NCBI RefSeq assembly: GCF_001187905.1
Contig: NZ_LGIS01000033.1
Coordinates: 310,001-374,000, forward strand
Length of the DNA: 64,000 nt
Origin: Pantoea sp. RIT-PI-b
GTDB lineage: Bacteria; Pseudomonadota; Gammaproteobacteria; Enterobacterales; Enterobacteriaceae
Reading direction: 5' to 3'
Shown: one piece after another, positions 1-8,493 of the stretch
Position numbering within the stretch: the first letter of the stretch is position 1
How the letters are laid out: every line of letters starts with the position of its first letter
Made by a program: the position numbers and the translations under genes
The notes under the pieces: model-generated
What the model saw: only the letters and a program-made list of their open reading frames with translations
Told to the model about the DNA's origin: nothing
The model's database searches: none

Positions 1-23
1 TCTGTCCGCCGACTTGCGGACAA

Positions 24-29
24 GGATGA
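24..29 (+). promoter_or_regulatory. MalT box-like hexamer upstream of malK
   Basis: GGATGA lies 21 bases upstream of the malK start and matches the core of the MalT activator box (GGA[T/G]GA). In E. coli the malK promoter is activated by MalT bound to such hexamers between divergent malE and malK. The window starts inside this region, so the remaining boxes and any malEFG genes cannot be seen. Confidence 0.5.
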
Positions 30-50
30 GTGAGCTGAGAGGAAAACATC

Positions 51-1160
51 ATGTCGAGCGTTACGTTGCGCAGTGTCTCTAAGGTCTGGGGCGAAACCGA
101 GGTGTCGAAAAACATCAGCCTGGAGATCGCGGAAGGCGAGTTTGTGGTGTTTGTCGGGCCGTCGGGCTGCGGAAAATCGACGCTGCTGCGCATGATTGCC
201 GGTCTGGAAACCATCACCAGCGGCGATCTGTTTATCGGTGACCAACGCATGAATGAGGTGCCGCCGGCTGAGCGCGGTATCGGCATGGTGTTTCAGTCCT
301 ACGCGCTGTATCCCCATCTTTCGGTGGCAGAGAACATGTCATTTGGCCTGAAGCTGGCCGGTACGCGCAAAGCGGAGATCCAGCAGCGGGTCAACCAGGT
401 GGCAGAAGTGCTGCAGTTGGCGCATCTGCTGGAGCGACGTCCTAAAGCGCTTTCCGGGGGGCAGCGCCAGCGCGTGGCGATTGGCCGTACGCTGGTGGCG
501 GAACCGCGCGTGTTTTTATTGGATGAGCCGCTCTCCAACCTCGATGCGGCACTGCGTGTGCAGATGCGGATTGAGATCTCGCGCCTACATAAGCGCCTGA
601 AGCGCACCATGATTTACGTCACCCACGATCAGACCGAAGCGATGACGCTGGCCGATAAGATCGTGGTGCTGGATGGCGGACACGTTGCGCAGGTCGGCAA
701 GCCGCTCGAGCTTTATCACTATCCCGCCAATCGTTTCGTCGCCGGTTTTATCGGCTCGCCACGCATGAATTTCTTACCCGTAAAAGTCACCGCCACCGCC
801 ATCGATCAGGTTCAGGTGCGCTTACCCAACACCCAGCTGGTGTGGCTGCCGGTCGACAGCGCTGGCGTGCAGGTGGGCAGCAACATGTCGTTAGGTATCC
901 GGCCCGAGCATCTGCTCTCCAGCGATATTGCCGATGTCACCCTTGAAGGTGAGGTGACGGTGGTCGAGCAGTTGGGTCACGAAACGCAAATTCACATCCA
1001 GATTCCCGCTATTCGTCAAAGCCTGGTGTACCGCCAGGAGGACGTCGTGCTGGTAGAAGAGGGCGCCCTGATGGGTATCGGCCTGCCGCCAGAGCGTTGC
1101 CATCTTTTCCGTGAAGATGGCAGCGCCTGTCGCAGGCTGCATCAGGAGCCCGGTGTTTAG
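51..1160 (+). CDS. malK: Maltose/maltodextrin ABC transporter ATPase MalK
   Basis: This is the ATPase that powers maltose and maltodextrin uptake through MalFG at the inner membrane; in E. coli it also restrains MalT when no substrate is transported. The 369-aa length matches the family. Visible motifs are Walker A GPSGCGKST (36-44), the ABC signature LSGGQ (134-138), Walker B VFLLDE (154-159) and the switch histidine in THDQ (H192), followed by a C-terminal regulatory/TOBE half. The start has the ribosome site GAGG just upstream. It is the first gene of malK-lamB-malM and lies 41 bases before lamB. malEFG would be expected divergently, to the left of the window. Confidence 0.97.
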   Translation: MSSVTLRSVSKVWGETEVSKNISLEIAEGEFVVFVGPSGCGKSTLLRMIAGLETITSGDLFIGDQRMNEVPPAERGIGMVFQSYALYPHLSVAENMSFGLKLAGTRKAEIQQRVNQVAEVLQLAHLLERRPKALSGGQRQRVAIGRTLVAEPRVFLLDEPLSNLDAALRVQMRIEISRLHKRLKRTMIYVTHDQTEAMTLADKIVVLDGGHVAQVGKPLELYHYPANRFVAGFIGSPRMNFLPVKVTATAIDQVQVRLPNTQLVWLPVDSAGVQVGSNMSLGIRPEHLLSSDIADVTLEGEVTVVEQLGHETQIHIQIPAIRQSLVYRQEDVVLVEEGALMGIGLPPERCHLFREDGSACRRLHQEPGV

Positions 1161-1201
1161 CCCTGCAAAACAATAAAAGCAATGACCTCAGGAGATAGAA
1201 A

Positions 1202-2503
1202 ATGTTAACTCTGCGCAAACTCCCTCTCGCGGTTGCTATCGCGGCGGGTACGCTCTCTGCCCCGTCGATGGCAGTCGATTTTACCGGCTATGCCCGTTCC
1301 GGCATCGGCTGGACCGGCAGCGGCGGGGAACAGCAATGTTTTCAAGCCACCGGTGCTCAAAGTAAATACCGTCTGGGCAACGAGTGTGAAACCTACGCTG
1401 AACTGAAACTGGGCCAGGAAGTGTGGAAAGAGGGCGATAAAAGCTTCTATTTCGATACCAACGTCGCCTATTCGGTTTCTCAACAAAATGACTGGGAAGC
1501 GACTTCTCCGGCATTTCGTGAAGCCAACGTGAAAGGTAAAAACCTGATTGAAGCCCTGCCTGGCTCCACCATCTGGGCCGGTAAGCGTTTCTATCAGCGT
1601 CATGACGTTCACATGATCGACTTCTACTACTGGGATATCTCCGGTCCAGGTGCCGGTCTTGAAGATGTTGATCTCGGCTTCGGTAAACTCTCATTCGCCG
1701 CCACGCGCTCATCTGAAGCGGGTGGTTCTTACACTTTTTCCAGCGATCAGATCCGCGACTACGCCACCAGCACGGCGAACGACGTGTTTGACGTGCGCCT
1801 GGCCGGGCTTGAAACCAACCCGAACGGCGTGCTGGAACTGGGCGTAGATTATGGCCGTGCCAATGCGCGTGACGGCTATCGCCTTGAGGACAATGCCTCC
1901 AAAGATGGCTGGATGTTCACCGCAGAACATACCCAAAGCATGATGAAGGGCTACAACAAATTCGTGCTGCAATACGCCACCGATGCGTTGACCTCGCAGG
2001 GCAAAGGGTTGCCGCAGGGCACCAACATCAACAACAGCGGCAGCATGTACCGCGTGCTCGATCACGGTGCGATCAATCTCGCCGATCGCTGGGATCTGAT
2101 GTATGTCGCCATGTACCAGAATACCGATCTCGACAACAACCGCGGGACCGAGTGGTACACCGTGGGCGTGCGCCCAATGTACAAATGGACGCCGATCATG
2201 AGCACCTTGCTGGAAGTGGGCTATGACAACGTGAAGTCACAGCAGGTTAGCGAGCGCAATGGCCAATACAAAGTGACGCTGGCGCAACAGTGGCAGGCCG
2301 GCGACAGCATCTGGTCGCGCCCGGCACTGCGTTTGTTCGCCACCTACGCCAAGTGGGATGAGAAGTGGGGCTATAGCAAAGACAGCGCCGGTGATTTGAC
2401 CTCATTTGCGTCCAACGACAGCAGCGGCAACGGCATCTTAACCAACAGCCGTGGCAACAACGATGAGTGGACGTTCGGTGCGCAGATGGAGATTTGGTGG
2501 TAA
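1202..2503 (+). CDS. lamB: Maltoporin LamB
   Basis: Outer-membrane trimeric porin for maltodextrins. The 433-aa precursor has a Sec signal peptide ending SAPSMA at about residue 24; the mature protein begins VDFTGYARSGIGW, typical of LamB. The chain ends in aromatic residues (EIWW), as expected for BAM recognition of an outer-membrane barrel. An AGGAGA ribosome site precedes the start. It lies between malK and malM in the usual operon order. The 97 bases after the stop hold a GC-rich stem (GCGGCGCG/CGCGCCGC) before malM, which may tune downstream expression. Confidence 0.97.
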   Translation: MLTLRKLPLAVAIAAGTLSAPSMAVDFTGYARSGIGWTGSGGEQQCFQATGAQSKYRLGNECETYAELKLGQEVWKEGDKSFYFDTNVAYSVSQQNDWEATSPAFREANVKGKNLIEALPGSTIWAGKRFYQRHDVHMIDFYYWDISGPGAGLEDVDLGFGKLSFAATRSSEAGGSYTFSSDQIRDYATSTANDVFDVRLAGLETNPNGVLELGVDYGRANARDGYRLEDNASKDGWMFTAEHTQSMMKGYNKFVLQYATDALTSQGKGLPQGTNINNSGSMYRVLDHGAINLADRWDLMYVAMYQNTDLDNNRGTEWYTVGVRPMYKWTPIMSTLLEVGYDNVKSQQVSERNGQYKVTLAQQWQAGDSIWSRPALRLFATYAKWDEKWGYSKDSAGDLTSFASNDSSGNGILTNSRGNNDEWTFGAQMEIWW

Positions 2504-2600
2504 AGCTCCCGCTGATGACCTGACTGAGACCATCTCTTTTCGGCGCGGCGCGCCATTGCCTGGTTCGCGCCGCTGCCTGACAGCTTTTTGAGGTAGCACA

Positions 2601-3524
2601 ATGAAAATGAAAAAAACGGTTTTTGCGCTGTGCCTGAGTGCGGCGCTGCTGGCTGGCCAGAGTTTACCGGCCTTCGCCGAGGTGAATCTGGTGCCACAGG
2701 ATCTCTCCGCTGCACCCACCATTCCGCCCGCCAGCCTGCAGACGCTAAACTGGTTGCCGGTCGATACGTCGCGCACCCAGGTTAGCACGCTGGCGGAAAA
2801 TGGCGCCAACCTCAACGCTGCTGGCGTAACGGGTTCGGTCGCGGCCTACAGCCTGCCGGCAAATATCGGTGAACTCACCATTACGCTGAGCAGCGAAGTG
2901 CATCAGAATCAGGTGTTTGCGCCGAATGTGCTGGTACTGGATGAGAACATGCGCCCGGCGGCCTGGTTTCCGGCGCGCTTTTTTACCTATCAACAACCGG
3001 GCGTGATGGCAGCCGATCGTCTTGAAGGCGTAATGAAGCTGACGCCTGCACTTGGACAGCAAAAGATCTATCTGCTGGTATTCACCACCGAGAAAGATCT
3101 GATTGAAACCACCACCTTGATGGATCCGGCGAAGGCGTACGCCAAAGGCACCGGCAATGCAGTGCCGGATATTCCTGATCCCATTGCCCGTCACAGCCGC
3201 GCAGGCACGCTTAAGCTCAAAGTGAAAACCAGCGCAGGCTCGTCGATTTTAGTCGGGCCGCTGTTTGGTTCATCGGGCCCCGCGCCGGTGACGGTCGGCA
3301 ATACCCAGCCGGTGGCGCCTGCGGTGTACCATGCAGCCGCTGCACCTGAAGCCAAACGTGAGCCGATCATGACCGATACCGAAGGCTATTTTAATCAGAA
3401 CATCCGCCAGGCGGTCGATCAGGGCAACATTGATAAAGCGTTGAAACTGCTGGATGAGGCCGAGCGTTTAGGCTCCACCTCCGCGAGGAAAGTTTTTGTC
3501 AGCAGTGTTAAAGGCAAGGGGTAA
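2601..3524 (+). CDS. malM: Maltose operon periplasmic protein MalM
   Basis: Periplasmic protein of unknown biochemical function, always last in the malK-lamB-malM operon. The 307-aa precursor has a signal peptide ending PAFA at about residue 26. Length, position and overall sequence match MalM. The coding region is followed 31 bases later by a strong intrinsic terminator, which ends the operon. Confidence 0.93.
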   Translation: MKMKKTVFALCLSAALLAGQSLPAFAEVNLVPQDLSAAPTIPPASLQTLNWLPVDTSRTQVSTLAENGANLNAAGVTGSVAAYSLPANIGELTITLSSEVHQNQVFAPNVLVLDENMRPAAWFPARFFTYQQPGVMAADRLEGVMKLTPALGQQKIYLLVFTTEKDLIETTTLMDPAKAYAKGTGNAVPDIPDPIARHSRAGTLKLKVKTSAGSSILVGPLFGSSGPAPVTVGNTQPVAPAVYHAAAAPEAKREPIMTDTEGYFNQNIRQAVDQGNIDKALKLLDEAERLGSTSARKVFVSSVKGKG

Positions 3525-3555
3525 AGCACCCCGACAATGCTGATTTGTTCCATCT

Positions 3556-3581
3556 GGTGCGCTGCGGCGCACCTTTTTTTT
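3556..3581 (+). terminator. Intrinsic terminator after malM
   Basis: Perfect 7-bp stem GGTGCGC/GCGCACC with loop TGCG, followed by eight T. It is correctly placed and oriented to end malK-lamB-malM. Confidence 0.88.
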
Positions 3582-3590
3582 GCCTGGTGT

Positions 3591-3730
3591 GTGCTGGCTG
3601 TCCCCCATCCCGGCCTTCCCCCCGCTTGCGGGGGAAGGAGACGCTGCCACATGCAGCTTCAGAACTCACATATAGCAGCATCTTCCTCCTCCATTTATGG
3701 GGGAGGACCGAGGAGGGGGACAGCCAGCAC
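3591..3730. repeat. 140-bp element with 16-bp perfect terminal inverted repeats
   Basis: The ends GTGCTGGCTGTCCCCC (3591-3606) and GGGGGACAGCCAGCAC (3715-3730) are perfect inverted repeats. The interior also has C-rich and G-rich blocks that pair, and the right end is partly duplicated (GGACAGCCAGCAC twice, 3718-3743). There is no coding capacity. It looks like a MITE-like or REP/ERIC-type intergenic element between the convergent malM and malQ. Confidence 0.6.
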
Positions 3731-3770
3731 GGACAGCCAGCACGGACCGAGGCTCGAATCATTACAAAAA

Positions 3771-5825
3771 TCAAACCTGCTTTCGCCGACGATCGATATC
3801 TGCCAGCAACGTGTTAATCTGCGGGTCAGCAAACATCGCCTCCAGCGAGGCGCTGAGCTTGCGCCGCCAGTTGGGGTAGTGCGTGGTGGTGCCGGGAATA
3901 TTCACCGGGGCGGCCATATCCAGCCAATCCTCGGGCTGCAGGCCCAACAGCGCGCTGTGGCTGTCAGCCAGATAGCGCTGCATCGCTTCACTTAACGCCC
4001 GATTCATCACCTGCGGCTCGCGCTGTGCTGCCAGACATCCGCTGCGTTGCAGGCTCCTGAACAGCGCGCGACGTGCGGCTAGACGTGCCTTGTTGAGGCC
4101 GGCCAGAATCTGTTTATCGGGATACAGCCCAAGCTCGCTGCCCAGGCGTAGATCGTCACTTTGCCACCAGCCGCGCAGCGTCGGCATATCGTGCGTGGTG
4201 GCCACCGCCATGGCCTGACGTGGCCAGTGCGATGGCGGGCGAAATGCCGTTTTTGACGTCTGTTCAAAGTAGAGCACTTTGTAGGAGTAGACGCCCGCCT
4301 GCTGCAGTTTGCCGACGATCGCCTGTGGCACCGTTCCCAAGTCTTCACCAATCACCATGCACTGGTGACGCTGGCTCTCCAGCGCCAAAATGGCGAGCAG
4401 ATCGTCGATGGGATAGTGCACGTAGGCGCCTTCTGCCGCACTTTCGCCCTGCGGAATCCACCACAGGCGCAGCAGCGCCATCACGTGATCGATACGCAAC
4501 GCGCCACAGTCGTGCATGTTGGCACGCAGCAGCGCTATCCACGGCTCGTAGGCGCGCGCCTGCATCACCTGCGGATCCATTGGCGGCAATCCCCAGTTCT
4601 GGCCCAGCGGCCCGAGAATATCCGGCGGTGCGCCCACGCTGGCTTGCAAGCAGTACAGCTGGCGATCGCTCCAGGTTTCCGCGCCGCCCTGCGCCACGCC
4701 AACCGCTAGATCGCGATATAAGCCAATCGGCATCGCATAGTGCTGGCAAACCGCCCAGCACGCGGCGAACTGTTCGGCGGCCAGCCACTGTAACCACAGA
4801 TAGAAACGCACTTCATAGGTGTGCTCGATACGGAATGCCCGCACCGCCGCGCTGTCTGGCGACTGTAATTCCGCAGGCCATGTCGTCCAGTCGTAGCGCT
4901 GCGCATCCTCGGCGATCTGCGCGGCGTGTAGCGCGTCGAAAACACCCTGATGCAGCAAACTTTCCCCGCCTTGCGCCATAAAGGTGTCAAAAGCGACCAC
5001 CTGTTGGTCGTCCGCCGCGCGCTTTCTGAAGTGCTGCCATGCGAGACGCAGTGCCGCCAGCTTCAGCGCGGTAACGGCAGAGTAATCAACCCACTCAGCG
5101 TCACGCGCCGCCTGTAACGCCTGCTGCGTAGTCGGCGAGTGCCACCAGCGCTGCGCTTCCTCACTGTGTTGAAAATCTTGCACGGCGGCGACATCGATAT
5201 ACAGCATATTGAGCCAGCGACGTGAAGAGGGGCTATAGGGGCTGGCGCTTTCCGGCGTAGCTGGGAACAGCGCGTGCAGCGGGTTGAGGCCAATACAGGC
5301 GCCGCCGCGCTGCGCGACCTCTACCAGCATCTGTTGTAAATCGCTGAAGTCGCCGATCCCCCAGTTAGTCGCTGAGCGCAGGGTATAGAGCTGAATGCAG
5401 GCACCCCACAGCGAGTTGCCCTGAACGATGGCGGGCGGCTCGTAACAACGAACAGGCGCGACAATAATCCGGCAGTGCAACGGCTGCGGATGCGCGTTAA
5501 CGCTGAGCTGGTGATAACCATACGGCAGCGATGGCAAACGGATCGGCTGGCTGGCGATGCAGCTGCCATTCCAGCTCTCGCCCTGTTCACTGACCAGTTG
5601 CCAATCGGCGGTGACGCCAGGCGCGGGCAGCACTATTTCAGCCTGCTCGCCCTGGACGATCAGCACCGGCGGCAACGGCGATACCGCTGGGCGGGCGGGG
5701 TGCATCGCCGCCAGCAGACGCTGGCGGGTGACTGGAGAGACAGACTGCAAACGACCATGCGCATCGATGTAATCGGCGGCAATTTCCGGTGCGGGATTGA
5801 ATGTTGATGTCATGGTGCTACTCAT
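3771..5825 (-). CDS. malQ: 4-alpha-glucanotransferase (amylomaltase) MalQ
   Basis: Cytoplasmic GH77 enzyme that disproportionates maltodextrins, releasing glucose and lengthening chains for MalP. The 684-aa length is close to E. coli MalQ. Catalytic motifs are visible: ALRIDHVM (Asp nucleophile), VIGEDLGTVP (Glu acid/base) and TTHDMPTLRGWW (third carboxylate). The ATG overlaps the malP stop by 4 bases (ATGA), indicating translational coupling in a malP-malQ operon. Confidence 0.96.
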   Translation of the reverse strand: MSSTMTSTFNPAPEIAADYIDAHGRLQSVSPVTRQRLLAAMHPARPAVSPLPPVLIVQGEQAEIVLPAPGVTADWQLVSEQGESWNGSCIASQPIRLPSLPYGYHQLSVNAHPQPLHCRIIVAPVRCYEPPAIVQGNSLWGACIQLYTLRSATNWGIGDFSDLQQMLVEVAQRGGACIGLNPLHALFPATPESASPYSPSSRRWLNMLYIDVAAVQDFQHSEEAQRWWHSPTTQQALQAARDAEWVDYSAVTALKLAALRLAWQHFRKRAADDQQVVAFDTFMAQGGESLLHQGVFDALHAAQIAEDAQRYDWTTWPAELQSPDSAAVRAFRIEHTYEVRFYLWLQWLAAEQFAACWAVCQHYAMPIGLYRDLAVGVAQGGAETWSDRQLYCLQASVGAPPDILGPLGQNWGLPPMDPQVMQARAYEPWIALLRANMHDCGALRIDHVMALLRLWWIPQGESAAEGAYVHYPIDDLLAILALESQRHQCMVIGEDLGTVPQAIVGKLQQAGVYSYKVLYFEQTSKTAFRPPSHWPRQAMAVATTHDMPTLRGWWQSDDLRLGSELGLYPDKQILAGLNKARLAARRALFRSLQRSGCLAAQREPQVMNRALSEAMQRYLADSHSALLGLQPEDWLDMAAPVNIPGTTTHYPNWRRKLSASLEAMFADPQINTLLADIDRRRKQV

Positions 5826-8272
5826 CGCGCGGCCTGCCAGATACGTTGCTGATAGTCGCGTATTGCGCGATCGGCGCTGAACATCCCGCAGCGCGCAGTA
5901 TTAAGAATCGCGGCGCGCGTCCAGCCATCCTGGTCGGCCCATAAGGTTTCTGCCTGCGCCTGGGCATTCAGGTAGTGACGGAAATCGGCCAGCACCAGAT
6001 AAGGATCGCCGCCTGCCGAGCTGAGGCTGTGCAGCAGGGGTGCGAAGGCGCTGACATCACCGTCGCTGAAGGTGCCATCTTCCAACGCTGTGAGCGCACG
6101 ATCGAGCTGCGCATCTTTTTTGCGCCACCCATCGGGTGAGTATCCCGCGGCTTTTAACGCGCTGACCTCGTCCACGGTATGGCCAAAGATAAAGATATTT
6201 TCGCTGCCTACCTGCTCGGCAATCTCCACGTTGGCGCCATCCAGCGTGCCAATGGTCAGGGCGCCGTTGAGCGCCAGCTTCATGTTGCCGGTGCCTGATG
6301 CCTCTTTACCCGCTGTGGAAATTTGCTCGGATAAGTCCGCTGCCGGAATCAGTCGCTCGGCAACCGACACGTTGTAATCCGGAATAAACACCACTTTAAG
6401 GCGATCGCCTATGCGCGGATCGTTGTTGATGGTGGCTGCGACTTTGTTTATCGCGTAGATAATATTTTTCGCCAGCACATAACCCGGCGCGGCTTTCGCA
6501 CCAAACAGCACCACGCGCGGCGCCAGATTAGCCTGCGGATCGCTCACCAGCGTTTGCCATAGTGCAATGGTATGCAGCAGCGCCAGATGTTGACGCTTGT
6601 ACTCATGCAGACGCTTGATTTGTACATCAAACAGCGCCTCGGGATTGACCGTAATGCCGGTGCGTTCGGCGATCCAGCGTGTCAGCGACACCTTGTTTTG
6701 CTGTTTAATCGCGCGGTATTGTGCCTGGAATGCCGCGTGGTCGGCGTAAATTTCTAGTCCTTTTAGCTGATCAAGATCGGTCAGCCACGGGCGATCGAGC
6801 GTTTTAGTAATCAATGCTGCCAGCGCCGGGTTGCACTGATTTATCCAGCGGCGCGGCGTAATGCCGTTGGTGACGTTATGAAACTTTGCTGGCCACAGCA
6901 CGTGATATTCCGGGAACAGATCTTTCACCACCAGCTGCGAGTGCAGCGCCGCCACACCGTTGACCGCAAAGCCGCTGGTGACGCAGAGATTAGCCATGCG
7001 CAGCTGATTGTTGTGTACCAGCGCCAGCTTCGCCCAGGTGGCGTCATCACCCGGCCAGCGCGCCTCAACCTGCTTTTTCAGCTGGGCGTTCAGGGTGTTG
7101 ATGATCATCAGATGGCGCGGCAGCAGGGCGCGCACCATGCGCACATCCCAGCACTCCAGCGCCTCAGGCATCAAGGTGTGGTTGGTGTAGGCAAAAGTGC
7201 GTTGTGTAATCTGCCACGCGTTTTCCCAGCTGATTTGATGCTCATCCAACAGTAGACGCATCAGCTCCGGGATCGCCAGGGTTGGATGCGTGTCGTTGAG
7301 CTGGATCACCTCATAATCGGGCAGGGATTCAATGCTGCGCCCGGCGCGATGATGACGACGCAGGATGTCCGCCAGCGAACAGGCACACTGAAAATATTGC
7401 TGCATCAGGCGCAGCTTTTTGCCGTTGTCATGATTGTCGTTGGGATACAGCACTTTGGTGAGTTTCTCTGCGTCGATACCTTGCTGTTCAGCACGCAAAA
7501 AATCGCCGTTATTAAAACGCTGCAGATCAAAAGGCTGAGCATGTTTCGCTTGCCACAGGCGCAGCGGTTGTGTCACCCCATTTTGGTAACCCACCACCGG
7601 CAGATCCCAGGCCTCACCGCGGATTTGCACCGCCGGTTGCCAGTGATGCACACCGTTTTGCGTCATGACTTTGCCGCCCAGGTTAACCTCGACCGTGAGC
7701 GCCGCGTTGTGGTTGAACCACGGATAGCCGTCGCGCTGCCAGTCATCAGGCAGCTCTTGCTGGGCGCCATCGACAAAATGCTGGCGAAACAGGCCGTACT
7801 GATAGTTGAGTCCGTAACCGGTAGCGGGTTGTCCCACTGTCGCCATCGAATCGAGGAAGCAGGCCGCGAGGCGACCCAGCCCGCCATTACCCAGCGCCGG
7901 ATCGATCTCACGCTCTTCAATCTCACTCAGCGAAATATCCCATACGGCCAGCGCCTCGTTTACCGCGTCATACCAGCCAAGGTTGAGCAGATTGTTGCCG
8001 GTCAGCCTGCCAATCAAAAACTCCATCGAGATGTAGTTAACGTGACGCTGTGTGGTCGCCGCAGGCGGCGCGGGCCTCTCTGCCAGCATATCGGCCAGCG
8101 CGCCACTCAGCGCTTGCCACCACTGATCAGGCGTCATCTCTTTAGCGTCGTGCAGACCAAAACGCTGCCACTGTCGGGTCAGCGCTTGTGTAAAACGAGA
8201 GCGATCAAATTTCATAGCCAGGTTGTCCTGTAAGGGCGGAGGTGCGTAGTGGTCATTCTGCGCGACGGGCAT
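5822..8272 (-). CDS. malP: Maltodextrin phosphorylase MalP
   Basis: Cytoplasmic PLP-dependent GT35 phosphorylase that cleaves maltodextrins with phosphate to glucose-1-phosphate. The PLP lysine lies in GTGNMKLALNGAL in the C-terminal half. The 816-aa ATG start (MPVAQNDHY) is preferred over a GTG 21 bases upstream, because a strong GGAGGAGG ribosome site sits just before the ATG. It is the first gene of malPQ, divergent from malT as in E. coli. Confidence 0.96.
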   Translation of the reverse strand: MPVAQNDHYAPPPLQDNLAMKFDRSRFTQALTRQWQRFGLHDAKEMTPDQWWQALSGALADMLAERPAPPAATTQRHVNYISMEFLIGRLTGNNLLNLGWYDAVNEALAVWDISLSEIEEREIDPALGNGGLGRLAACFLDSMATVGQPATGYGLNYQYGLFRQHFVDGAQQELPDDWQRDGYPWFNHNAALTVEVNLGGKVMTQNGVHHWQPAVQIRGEAWDLPVVGYQNGVTQPLRLWQAKHAQPFDLQRFNNGDFLRAEQQGIDAEKLTKVLYPNDNHDNGKKLRLMQQYFQCACSLADILRRHHRAGRSIESLPDYEVIQLNDTHPTLAIPELMRLLLDEHQISWENAWQITQRTFAYTNHTLMPEALECWDVRMVRALLPRHLMIINTLNAQLKKQVEARWPGDDATWAKLALVHNNQLRMANLCVTSGFAVNGVAALHSQLVVKDLFPEYHVLWPAKFHNVTNGITPRRWINQCNPALAALITKTLDRPWLTDLDQLKGLEIYADHAAFQAQYRAIKQQNKVSLTRWIAERTGITVNPEALFDVQIKRLHEYKRQHLALLHTIALWQTLVSDPQANLAPRVVLFGAKAAPGYVLAKNIIYAINKVAATINNDPRIGDRLKVVFIPDYNVSVAERLIPAADLSEQISTAGKEASGTGNMKLALNGALTIGTLDGANVEIAEQVGSENIFIFGHTVDEVSALKAAGYSPDGWRKKDAQLDRALTALEDGTFSDGDVSAFAPLLHSLSSAGGDPYLVLADFRHYLNAQAQAETLWADQDGWTRAAILNTARCGMFSADRAIRDYQQRIWQAAR

Positions 8273-8301
8273 GGGGCGCTCCTCCTCCTGCACAAAATTC
8301 A

Positions 8302-8330
8302 GGGGGGAGGATGATCGGGGTGGAGAGGCT
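8302..8330. promoter_or_regulatory. Possible MalT-box tract upstream of malP
   Basis: The malP/malT intergenic region holds GGATGA at 8309-8314 inside a purine-rich tract (GGGGGGAGGATGATCGGGG). MalT is known to act at malPp through such hexamers. Only one clear core is seen and its orientation relative to the promoter was not verified, so this is tentative. Confidence 0.3.
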
Positions 8331-8493
8331 GAGGGAAATCTGAAAGCGCTACAAGAATGTGATAACCCTCGCTTTTGTTAAGTTTGCTTAATGGGTTCGC
8401 TTGCATTAGGTAAACGAATGTCTGAACGTATGTGACTATTAATTACGAAGCGTAAAATAATGATGCGCCACGTTAAGGGAGAAGCGTTCGCCG

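Noticed and set aside
3537..3995. 152-codon ORF across the malM-malQ intergenic repeat
   Set aside because: It runs through the terminator and the inverted-repeat element and into malQ antisense.
8395..8460. CRP site upstream of malT
   Set aside because: TGTGA-like half-sites are present, but no matching TCACA half at the right spacing.
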